Assembly (NCBI GenBank): GCA_964494395.1
Contig: CAZBTI010000085.1
Span: forward strand, 1 to 16,033
Direction of reading: 5' to 3'
Origin: SHLQ01 sp964494395
GTDB taxonomy: Bacteria; Actinomycetota; Acidimicrobiia; Acidimicrobiales; SHLQ01
DNA: 16,033 bases
The notes beneath the pieces were generated by a model. The model was not told where the DNA came from, did no database searches, and worked only from the letters and a program-made list of their open reading frames with translations. The position numbers were made by a program, and so were the translations under genes. Below, piece by piece: positions 6,606 to 13,378 of this stretch. Positions within the stretch are counted from its first letter, which is position 1; each line of letters opens with the position of its first letter.

Positions 6606-8111
6606 ATGGTCACACCAAACATCCTCTTCGTGATGGCTGATCAGCTCGCCCCGCACTTCACCTCGACGTATGGCCACGCCGTCGTCAAAACGCCGAATCT
6701 CGACGCTCTCGCCGCCCGTGGGTCGCGTTTCGATGCTGCCTACTGCCATTCCCCGCTCTGTGCTCCCGCTCGGTTCACGATGCTCTCCGGTCAACCCGTT
6801 GCAGCCATTGGTGCCTGGGACAACGCGAGCGAGTTCCCTGCGGCTACGCCGACGTTCGCACATCACCTCTCGCTCGCCGGCTATCGCACTGTTCTCAGCG
6901 GGAAGATGCACTTCGTTGGACCCGATCAACTCCACGGCTTCGAGGAGCGGCTCACCACCGACATCTACCCCGCCGACTTTGCGTGGACGCCGAACTGGGA
7001 CGAGGCCCACCAGCGGATCGACAAGTGGTACCACAATATGGATGTCCTTCAGGACGCTGGTGAGGCGGTCACCACCTATCAGATCGATTACGACGAAGAG
7101 GTCGGCTTTGCGGCGCGTCGCAAGTTGCTCGACATGGTTCGAGATGACGACGACCGGCCGTTCTTCCTCTGCGCCTCGTTCATCCACCCGCATGACCCGT
7201 ACGTTGCTCGCCCCGAGTGGTGGAACCTGTACGACCATGAGGAGATCGATATGCCCGACGACTGGGATCTCGATTCGCTCGACCCGCACACGCTGCGAAT
7301 CCGCACGGGTATCCAGGCCGACACAGTGGGCTACACCGACGAGCAGGTTCGCAATGCTCGCCACGGCTACTACGCGAACGTCAGCTACTTCGATGACCAG
7401 CTGGGCCAATTGCTCGACACGCTCGAACAGACCGGGCAATTGGACGAAACGATCGTGATCGTCACGAGCGACCACGGCGACATGCTCGGTGACCGTGGGG
7501 CGTGGTTCAAGATGTCGTTCCATGAACGCTCCGCCCGCGTTCCACTCGTCGTGGCCGGGCCCGGCGTTCGAAAAGGCACGGTCGACAACGCGTGTTCGCA
7601 CCTCGATTTCTTGCCGACCCTGATCGACATCGCTGGAGGAGAGACGGTCGACGGGCTCGATGGGCGAAGCCTCGTGCCGTCGTGGTCTGGGCAGGTCGAT
7701 CCGGTCGATGAGACCTTCGGTGAGTACACCGCCGAGATGACCTCGGCCCCGATCTTCATGATCCGCCGCGGCACCTACAAGTACATTCACTGCAACACCG
7801 ACCCTGCACAGCTCTACAACGTCGCTGCCGACCCACTTGAGCGAGCGAACCTCGCAGCTGACCCGGCCCACGCCGAGATGGCAGCCGCCTTCGCTGCAGA
7901 GGTTGCTGAGCGTTGGGATTCAAATGCGATTAAGGCTCAGGTGATCGACTCGCAGCGCAGTCGTCACCTGCTCCACCGGGCGATGTCGTCGGGGCCGCTG
8001 GTCTCGTGGGATCACCTCCCGGTCAATGACGTCGCGAACAATTACGTGCGCAACCATCAGGACTGGGCCGAAGCTGGGCCAAAGATGCGCTTTCCGAATT
8101 TCCAGCCATGA
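6606..8111 (+). CDS. betC: Choline-sulfatase
   Basis: A 501-residue type I sulfatase that should hydrolyse choline-O-sulfate to choline and sulfate (EC 3.1.6.6) in the cytoplasm; no signal peptide is present. The formylglycine motif C-A-P-A-R is at 52-56 within CHSPLCAPAR. Metal/active-site regions are MADQ near 10-13, HPHDPY at 194-199 and SDHGDMLGDRG at 288-298. The stretch K100MHFVGPDQLHGFEERLTTD119 and the C-terminal tail with WDHLPVNDVANNYVRNH are near-diagnostic of BetC rather than general arylsulfatases. I chose ATG 6606 (MVTPNILF) over the in-frame GTG at 6600: neither has a good ribosome-binding site, and the promoter spacing suits leaderless translation from 6606. The stop overlaps the next gene by 4 bp (ATGA). 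Usual partners betA, betB and betI are absent. Confidence 0.95.
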   Translation: MVTPNILFVMADQLAPHFTSTYGHAVVKTPNLDALAARGSRFDAAYCHSPLCAPARFTMLSGQPVAAIGAWDNASEFPAATPTFAHHLSLAGYRTVLSGKMHFVGPDQLHGFEERLTTDIYPADFAWTPNWDEAHQRIDKWYHNMDVLQDAGEAVTTYQIDYDEEVGFAARRKLLDMVRDDDDRPFFLCASFIHPHDPYVARPEWWNLYDHEEIDMPDDWDLDSLDPHTLRIRTGIQADTVGYTDEQVRNARHGYYANVSYFDDQLGQLLDTLEQTGQLDETIVIVTSDHGDMLGDRGAWFKMSFHERSARVPLVVAGPGVRKGTVDNACSHLDFLPTLIDIAGGETVDGLDGRSLVPSWSGQVDPVDETFGEYTAEMTSAPIFMIRRGTYKYIHCNTDPAQLYNVAADPLERANLAADPAHAEMAAAFAAEVAERWDSNAIKAQVIDSQRSRHLLHRAMSSGPLVSWDHLPVNDVANNYVRNHQDWAEAGPKMRFPNFQP

Positions 8112-9238
8112 GCGAGATCTCCGTGGGCTGGTCGCCCGACCCGAGCGCGTCGATGTCGCTCCACGCCGACGCGTACACAAAGCCCGAGTGGTTCGATGCC
8201 GACGAGCAGCAGATCATTGCAAATAGTTGGCAATGGATATGTCACACGGAGAAGCTTCGCGAGCCGGGGAGCTACGTCACCGAGACGATCGCCGGCAGCT
8301 CGATCGTGGCGGTGCGCGACTCGGCTGGAGTACTGCGGGCGTTTTACAACGTGTGCAAGCACCGTGCTCATCATCTTCTGGAGGGCGAGGGGACGACTCG
8401 CAACATCGTGTGCCCCTATCACGCGTGGAGCTACGACCTCGGCGGCAAGCTCACCGCTGCCCGCCACACCAGCCATCTCGTCGACTTCGATACCGCTGAC
8501 ATCTGCCTCGATCAAGTGCAGATCGAAGAGTTCGGTGGCTTCGTGTTCGTGAACCTCAACCCGAACGCTTCGAGCTTGGCCGATCAGTCGGGCGATCTTG
8601 GAACCGAGATTGCGCATTGGGCGCCCGACGTTTCTGACCTCACGTTTGCGCACCGGCTGACCTATGAGATCAATAGCAATTGGAAGAACGTCGTCGACAA
8701 CTTTCTCGAGTGCTATCACTGCCACGTTGCTCACAAGGACTTCGTCTCCCTCGTGGACATGGACACCTACAAGGTCAAGACGCACGGCATGTACTCGAGC
8801 CACATGGCCGAAGCCGGCAAGTCGGAGAACTCGGCCTACGACGTGAGCGAAGCGTCGGTTACCGACCACGCCGTCTGGTGGCTATGGCCGAATACGTGCA
8901 TGATGCGCTATCCCGGTCGAGGCAACATGATCGTCTTGAAGATCATCCCGGCCGGCCCCGGCCGTACGTGCGAAACGTATGACTTCTACCTCGAATCGGC
9001 CGACCCGAACGAGGCTGAACTCGAATCGATCCGCTACCTCGATGAGGTGCTGCAGGTCGAAGACATCAACCTGGTCGAGAGCGTGCAACGGGGTATGGAA
9101 ACGCCAGCGTTCACCCAAGGACGTATCGTCAACGACCCTTCGGGTTCAGGCTTGAGCGAGCACGCGCTGCATCACTTTCACGGACTTGTTCTGGAGCATT
9201 ATGCGGCCATGAAAAATGGCACGGTAGGGGAGAACTAA
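8108..9238 (+). CDS. Rieske non-heme iron oxygenase, CntA/YeaW (carnitine/quaternary-ammonium) type
   Basis: A 376-residue oxygenase subunit. The Rieske [2Fe-2S] site is C83-x-H85 and C102-P-Y-H105. The catalytic domain has NWKNVVDNFLECYHCHVAH (191-209): H204, H209 and probably D319 bind the mononuclear iron, and E201 sits where carnitine oxygenase CntA has its bridging glutamate (most relatives have Asp). The C-terminal run LVESVQRGM...GRIVNDPSGSGLSEHALHHFH closely resembles CntA/YeaW. That family cleaves carnitine, butyrobetaine, choline or betaine to trimethylamine; plant choline monooxygenase is a more distant relative making betaine aldehyde. Being translationally coupled to betC, choline or a product is a likely substrate, but this is inference. 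No CntB/YeaX-like reductase gene is in the window, so electrons must come from elsewhere. No ribosome-binding site is seen; coupling presumably supplies initiation. Confidence 0.88.
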   Translation: MSEISVGWSPDPSASMSLHADAYTKPEWFDADEQQIIANSWQWICHTEKLREPGSYVTETIAGSSIVAVRDSAGVLRAFYNVCKHRAHHLLEGEGTTRNIVCPYHAWSYDLGGKLTAARHTSHLVDFDTADICLDQVQIEEFGGFVFVNLNPNASSLADQSGDLGTEIAHWAPDVSDLTFAHRLTYEINSNWKNVVDNFLECYHCHVAHKDFVSLVDMDTYKVKTHGMYSSHMAEAGKSENSAYDVSEASVTDHAVWWLWPNTCMMRYPGRGNMIVLKIIPAGPGRTCETYDFYLESADPNEAELESIRYLDEVLQVEDINLVESVQRGMETPAFTQGRIVNDPSGSGLSEHALHHFHGLVLEHYAAMKNGTVGEN

Positions 9239-10014
9239 TGGGAGCACTCGATGGACGGGTCGCGCTGGTCACCGGTGGGCGTGGGGGAGCGGGACGGGCG
9301 GTCTGCCAACGCTTCTTGGACGAGGGCGCCCACGTATATGCCGCCGACCTCATGAATGGGGGCTCGATCGGCGACGCTGGAACCGGCGACGGCGATGCAG
9401 CGGAGTTCCTGCGCTTCGACGTGACGTCGGAGGAAGAGGTCAAGGCCGGGATCGAACAAATTCGCGCCGACTGGGGTCGTCTCGACATCGTGGTCAACGC
9501 TGCGGGCATCGAGATCGAAAAGACCGTCGACGAGACATCGCTCGACGAATGGAACCGGATCTTCGCCATCAACGTGACCGGAACATTCCTTGCCTCGAAG
9601 CACTCGTTGCCAATGCTGCGAGAGTCCGCTCACGCGTCGATCATCAACTTCGGTTCGTACGACGGCTACATCGCCGACCCGAAGCTCGCCGCTTACTGCG
9701 CGACCAAGGGGGCGGTGCACATGATCACCAAGGCCATGGCTGTCGACCATGGCCCCGAAGGGATTCGGGTCAACGCCATCTGTCCCGGCTACATCGACAC
9801 CCCGATGCTCGCCCAGTTCTATCCCGACGGTGTCGACCCCACCGAAGCTCGAAAGGAAGCCGAAGCCGTACACCCGCTCTGCACCATCGGGACTCCGACC
9901 GACATGGCGAACCTCGTGTTCTGGTTGGCATCGGACGAGGCGCGCTACGCCACCGGCCAGCTCTGGGTCCTCGACGGCGGCCTCTCCGCCCAAGTCCAAC
10001 AGATGCGCTTCTAG
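9238..10014 (+). CDS. SDR-family NAD(P)-dependent dehydrogenase
   Basis: A 258-residue classical short-chain dehydrogenase. The cofactor motif TGGRGGAG (12-19, T-G-x3-G-x-G), NAAG (87-90), S140 and Y153-C-A-T-K157 form a complete catalytic set, followed by the ICPGYIDTPM loop (181-190) and the C-terminal WVLDGG (243-248). A strong ribosome-binding site, AGGGGAG, ends 5 nt before the ATG, and the start shares one base with the preceding stop (TAATG), so it is the third gene of the betC operon. It probably oxidises an alcohol or hydroxy-acid released by the Rieske enzyme. Betaine aldehyde itself would normally need an aldehyde dehydrogenase, so its place in a simple choline-to-betaine route is unclear. 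Family certain, substrate unknown. Confidence 0.92.
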   Translation: MGALDGRVALVTGGRGGAGRAVCQRFLDEGAHVYAADLMNGGSIGDAGTGDGDAAEFLRFDVTSEEEVKAGIEQIRADWGRLDIVVNAAGIEIEKTVDETSLDEWNRIFAINVTGTFLASKHSLPMLRESAHASIINFGSYDGYIADPKLAAYCATKGAVHMITKAMAVDHGPEGIRVNAICPGYIDTPMLAQFYPDGVDPTEARKEAEAVHPLCTIGTPTDMANLVFWLASDEARYATGQLWVLDGGLSAQVQQMRF

Positions 10015-10016
10015 CG

Positions 10017-10057
10017 CTACCGACCAACTTGGGGTCGGACCCCAAGTTGGTCGGTAG
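10017..10057. terminator. 41-nt near-loopless perfect inverted repeat after the betC operon
   Basis: Two 20-nt arms (10017-10036 and 10038-10057) are exact reverse complements around a single G. The repeat starts 2 bp after the SDR stop codon. In RNA the stem would form with the inner 1-2 pairs open. No T-run follows, so it may be a U-less actinobacterial terminator or a 3'-end stabiliser. A palindromic repeat element is the alternative. Confidence 0.6.
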
Positions 10058-10101
10058 TACGGTTGGGCGGTGGTTCGTCCCTCGTGAGGTAAACCTCGTA
10101 G

Positions 10102-10118
10102 TGTTCGACTACCGAACA
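10102..10118. promoter_or_regulatory. 17-bp dyad before the acyl-CoA dehydrogenase gene
   Basis: TGTTCG-N5-CGAACA is a perfect 6-bp inverted repeat ending 14 bp before the ATG, next to the ribosome-binding site. It overlaps a second small dyad (GTAGT-N5-ACTAC, 10098-10112). It could be an operator for the acyl-CoA dehydrogenase gene. The half-sites are oriented opposite to those in the betC palindrome, so a different regulator is likely. Confidence 0.4.
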
Positions 10119-10132
10119 TCGAGAGGACCTCA

Positions 10133-11437
10133 ATGACTGCTCTACCCAGCACACCGGAGATGTACGACCTTCGAATGTCGGAGAAGTCCCGCCCACTATT
10201 CGAGGCGGTGAAGTCGTTCATTGCCGATGAGGTCGAACCGCACACGGCGAGGTTCTTTCAGCTGGGCGAGGGACGCGAAGATCGCTGGAGCTACACCGAT
10301 GAGCAGCTCGAGTTGCTCGACTCGCTGAAGGCAAAGGCTCGTGCAGCGGGCTTGTGGAACTTCTTCCTTCCCGACGCAGAGACCGGCGAGGGCCTGAACA
10401 ACCTCGACTACGCCTACATCGCCGTCGAGTTGGGCAAGAACCCCATCGCCCCCGAAGTCATGAACTGCAACGCCCCCGACACGGGCAATATGGAAGTGCT
10501 CGAACGTGTCGGCACCCCCGAGCAGAAAGAACAGTGGCTGACGCCTTTGCTCAACGGTGAGATCCGCTCGGCCTACGCTATGACCGAACCAGACGTCTCG
10601 TCATCGGATGCCAAACAAATCGCCACTCAAGCGGTAAAGGACGGCGACGAGTGGGTGATCAACGGGGAGAAGTATTACATCTCCGGCGCTGGAGACTCGC
10701 GCTGCAAGATCATGATCTGCATGGTGCAAACCAGCCCCGATGGGCCATCACACCAGCGTCAGAGCCAGATCCTCATCCCAACCGACGCGCCCGGCTATGA
10801 GATCCTCGGCCCAATGCACGTGTTCGGCGCTGACGATGCACCACACGGACATATGCACATCCGCTTCAACGACGTGCGTGTGCCCGCATCGAACATGCTG
10901 CTCGGCGAAGGGCGCGGTTTCGAGATCTCTCAACTTCGCTTGGGCCCTGGCCGAATCCATCACTGCATGCGCTCGGTCGGCGCAGCCGAGAAGGCGCTCG
11001 ACATGTTGGTCAAGCGGGGTCTGACCCGCGAGGCGTTCGGCAAGCCACTCGCCAACCTCGGCCGCAACACCGAAACGATTGCGAAGGCTCGTATCGATAT
11101 CGAAGCGATGCGTCGTATGGTCCTCACCGCAGCCAAGGCCATGGATGAGTTGGGCAACTCCGAAGCTCGTGTCTGGATCAGCGCCGTCAAGGCCATGGTG
11201 CCGATTCGCGTGTGCGAGATCATCGACGAAGCTATCCAGATTCACGGTGGTGCTGGCATCTCGCAGTGGACGCCGCTCACCGAGATGTACGCAGGACAGC
11301 GCACGCTACGTCTCGCCGATGGCCCCGACGAGGTGCATTGGCACGTCGTTGGCCGCTCCGAACTCCGAGCAACCGAAGCCGCCGGAATCGACTACGACCC
11401 GAAGCGGGACTACTACGCGAACCTCGGAGCGAGCTGA
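10133..11437 (+). CDS. Acyl-CoA dehydrogenase (ACAD10/11-like)
   Basis: A 434-residue FAD-dependent acyl-CoA dehydrogenase. The N-terminal helical domain spans ~15-140; the FAD/substrate motif AYAMTEPDVSSSDA (147-160) and the beta domain WVINGEKYYISGAGD (174-188) follow; the C-terminal helical domain contains RIHHCMRSVGAAEKAL (274-289) and QIHGGAGIS (369-377). The sequence LRLADGPDEVH (392-402) places Asp396 where medium-chain enzymes have the catalytic Glu of their Y-E-G-T motif; this and the overall pattern resemble the ACAD10/11 group. GAGAGGA 5 nt before the ATG is a good ribosome-binding site. The gene is separated from the SDR by 118 bp with a strong inverted repeat, so it is probably a separate transcript. 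The acyl substrate cannot be told. Confidence 0.9.
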   Translation: MTALPSTPEMYDLRMSEKSRPLFEAVKSFIADEVEPHTARFFQLGEGREDRWSYTDEQLELLDSLKAKARAAGLWNFFLPDAETGEGLNNLDYAYIAVELGKNPIAPEVMNCNAPDTGNMEVLERVGTPEQKEQWLTPLLNGEIRSAYAMTEPDVSSSDAKQIATQAVKDGDEWVINGEKYYISGAGDSRCKIMICMVQTSPDGPSHQRQSQILIPTDAPGYEILGPMHVFGADDAPHGHMHIRFNDVRVPASNMLLGEGRGFEISQLRLGPGRIHHCMRSVGAAEKALDMLVKRGLTREAFGKPLANLGRNTETIAKARIDIEAMRRMVLTAAKAMDELGNSEARVWISAVKAMVPIRVCEIIDEAIQIHGGAGISQWTPLTEMYAGQRTLRLADGPDEVHWHVVGRSELRATEAAGIDYDPKRDYYANLGAS

Positions 11438-11441
11438 CCTT

Positions 11442-11486
11442 TTCCTCGGTCATCAAATTTTCTTCCGAGACTTGTCCCCCGAGGAA
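11442..11486 (+). terminator. Possible stem-loop after the acyl-CoA dehydrogenase gene
   Basis: TTCCTCGG (11442-11449) and CCGAGGAA (11479-11486) form an 8-bp stem starting 4 bp after the stop codon, with a 29-nt loop. CTCGG/CCGAG can pair alternatively inside it. No T-run follows. The remainder of the 190-bp gap to the VOC gene shows only a weak -10-like TAGTAT at 11574-11579. Confidence 0.25.
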
Positions 11487-11627
11487 GGCTGTGCGCTGCT
11501 GCTCGGCGTCGAAATGTTGCGTTGACATGGGGGCCTTTCATTGGTCTCTGAGCGGGCGTGAGTAGGTGGCGCCTAGTATGTGGCAATCGGCGTTGGGCTG
11601 GCGTTTTGCTCGACGCAAGGATGACGA

Positions 11628-12434
11628 ATGGAGCCGATCATGACCGAGTTCACCTCTCACGCACCAGGTACCCCGAATTGGGTCGACCTCATGGCAACCG
11701 ACCTCGACGGAGCCAAGGCGTTCTACGAGAACGTGTTCGGTTGGGAACTCGAGGATCAGTTCGATGACGACGGCAACCGCATTTACGTGATGGCTCGCCA
11801 GAACGGGAAGGCCGTGGCCGGGATGGGCGAAGTTCCTTCAGGCATGCAGATGCCGTCGTTGTGGAACTCCTACATCGCTACCGACGATCTCGCCGCGACC
11901 GCCGAGGCGGTGACCGCTGCCGGTGGCAGCGTAATGATGGCGCCGATGCAGGTCATGGACGCAGGGCACATGGCGGTCTTCGCCGACCCAACCGGTGCCG
12001 CCTTCTCGGCATGGCAGCCCGAGCAGCACATCGGGGTCGAGCTCGGCAACGTCGAGAATACGTACTCGTGGAATGAGCTGATGACCCGAGACCTGGACTC
12101 GGCCAAAGCGTTCTACAGCGATGTGTTTGGTTGGAGGTACGACGTTCAGCTGATGCCGATGGGGGAGTACAGCGTGATCTCGGGTGGAGAGAATGGCGGC
12201 CTCGGCGGGATGATGACGATGCCGGCCGAAGTGCCCGAGATGGTGCCCAACCACTGGGCCGTTTATTTCACGGTCTCGGACCTCGAAGCATCCGTCGCAG
12301 CCGTCGGAGAACACGGTGGGCAGGTCATCGTGCCGCCGATGGACATCCCGGGAGTGGGCAAGATGGCGACGGTCCACGACCCCAACCAGGCATCCTTCAC
12401 GCTGATGCAGGCTGCAGAACAGGCCTTGGGTTAG
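11628..12434 (+). CDS. VOC family (glyoxalase/bleomycin-resistance fold) tandem-domain protein
   Basis: A 268-residue protein of two vicinal-oxygen-chelate domains in tandem, about residues 14-131 and 143-263. Each opens with the same pattern: PNWVDLMATDLDGAKAFYENVFGWEL (first) and SWNELMTRDLDSAKAFYSDVFGWRYD (second), and each closes with a D-P-x-x-A-x-F strand (ADPTGAAFSAW; HDPNQASFTL). This resembles the actinobacterial glyoxalase-like CFP30-type proteins, whose substrates are not established. Start is ambiguous: ATG 11628 has AAGGA 6 nt upstream and ATG 11640 has GGAG 6 nt upstream; the domain is intact from either. No signal peptide. Its TAG stop interlocks with the stop of the convergent nuclease gene (12431-12434). 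Family clear, activity unknown. Confidence 0.88.
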   Translation: MEPIMTEFTSHAPGTPNWVDLMATDLDGAKAFYENVFGWELEDQFDDDGNRIYVMARQNGKAVAGMGEVPSGMQMPSLWNSYIATDDLAATAEAVTAAGGSVMMAPMQVMDAGHMAVFADPTGAAFSAWQPEQHIGVELGNVENTYSWNELMTRDLDSAKAFYSDVFGWRYDVQLMPMGEYSVISGGENGGLGGMMTMPAEVPEMVPNHWAVYFTVSDLEASVAAVGEHGGQVIVPPMDIPGVGKMATVHDPNQASFTLMQAAEQALG

Positions 12435-13378
12435 GTCAGATCCTCGAGCGGGTCATCGAACTCTCGAAGGCTTGCTTGGCCCTCTTCGCACGTATCGAGT
12501 GCCTTGCACCAGCGGCATCCAGGGTTGGGCGCTACCCGGGGGTTTGAGCTGTCGAGTTCGAGGTCGATCATCTTGTTGATGCCATCGATCGCGCGTTGGG
12601 CGGCGACGAAGAGTAGGTCTTCGGTTACGTCTTCTGGATGGAAGCGGCCCTGGTCGAGGTAGTAGCTCGCGATTCGGCGAGGTGGCACGCCGATGCGACA
12701 GGTCTCGATGACGGCGTAGTAGCGCATGTCGTCGAGGTGGGCGGGCTGGAACTTGCCGCTCTTCAAATCGATTAGGACCTTGCCAGCCTTGCCGCCTTCG
12801 GCACGACCGAGGGTGAGGTCGATCTTGCCCTGGAGCACAACCTTGCCGTCGAACAGATCGAGGCGGACCTTCGACTCGGTGCGTGGCCGCCACTGCTTCT
12901 TTAGCCGAGGCCAGCACTCGTCGAAGCTCGTCACCATGTCGATCGCATCGGAGCGAAGCTGGGCTCGTTCGGCCTCGGACATCTCTTGGAGAAAACCGGC
13001 AATGTTCTGCTCGCCAAATTCAAGATCCGCGATGGCCTCATCGACGAGGTCGCCCGGGATCGGCGTGCTCCGCCAATTGATCGAGAATTCGATCGCCTTG
13101 TGGATCACTGTTCCCTTGGCGAGTGGAACCGACCAGCCGGGAAACTCGCGTTCGGCGAGGAAGCGTCGCTCGCAACCGTGAACCGACGAGATGGCGTGCT
13201 TGTTCGCCCAGATCTGACGGTCGGGGCCTAGTCGGGCGACTTGGTCCGCAATACCCTTCTCGATTTCGCCTCGAAGCTCGCCACGTAACTCGGGTGAGAA
13301 CTCGGGCCACGTGTCGCGCTTCGCGCCGATCTGTTCGAGAACCTCTCGCTGTACCGGCGACAGCGGCTCCTCATCCAT
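12431..13378 (-). CDS. RecB/Cas4-like PD-(D/E)XK nuclease with predicted Fe-S cluster
   Basis: A 315-residue stand-alone RecB-family nuclease. Catalytic motifs: GTVIH with H93, GKID with D187, and LIDLKSG with D204 and K206; the later Q-x-x-x-Y position reads D-M-R-Y-Y (217-221), so the usual Gln is Asp. Four cysteines fit the 4Fe-4S arrangement of AddB/Cas4: C69 near the N-terminus and C288-x2-C291-x5-C297 near the end. I chose ATG 13378 (MDEEPLSPVQ) because longer versions run back into the ligase gene and add non-family sequence. It overlaps the acyl-CoA synthetase stop by 8 bp (ATGGATGA), so it is probably translated by coupling. No CRISPR or helicase genes are nearby. It likely cuts or trims DNA, partner unknown. 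Confidence 0.85.
   Translation of the reverse strand: MDEEPLSPVQREVLEQIGAKRDTWPEFSPELRGELRGEIEKGIADQVARLGPDRQIWANKHAISSVHGCERRFLAEREFPGWSVPLAKGTVIHKAIEFSINWRSTPIPGDLVDEAIADLEFGEQNIAGFLQEMSEAERAQLRSDAIDMVTSFDECWPRLKKQWRPRTESKVRLDLFDGKVVLQGKIDLTLGRAEGGKAGKVLIDLKSGKFQPAHLDDMRYYAVIETCRIGVPPRRIASYYLDQGRFHPEDVTEDLLFVAAQRAIDGINKMIDLELDSSNPRVAPNPGCRWCKALDTCEEGQASLREFDDPLEDLT

Noticed and set aside
6483..7871. A 462-codon open frame antisense to betC
   Set aside because: It lies wholly opposite the very well supported betC gene, shows no family motif, and is rich in V/R/E as expected for a mirror frame of GC-rich coding DNA.
9235..10245. A 336-codon minus-strand open frame opposite the SDR
   Set aside because: It covers a complete catalytic SDR and its operon junction and has no motif of its own.
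12431..13378. The Cas4-like nuclease as a sign of a CRISPR system
   Set aside because: No repeat-spacer array and no other cas gene is present in the window.
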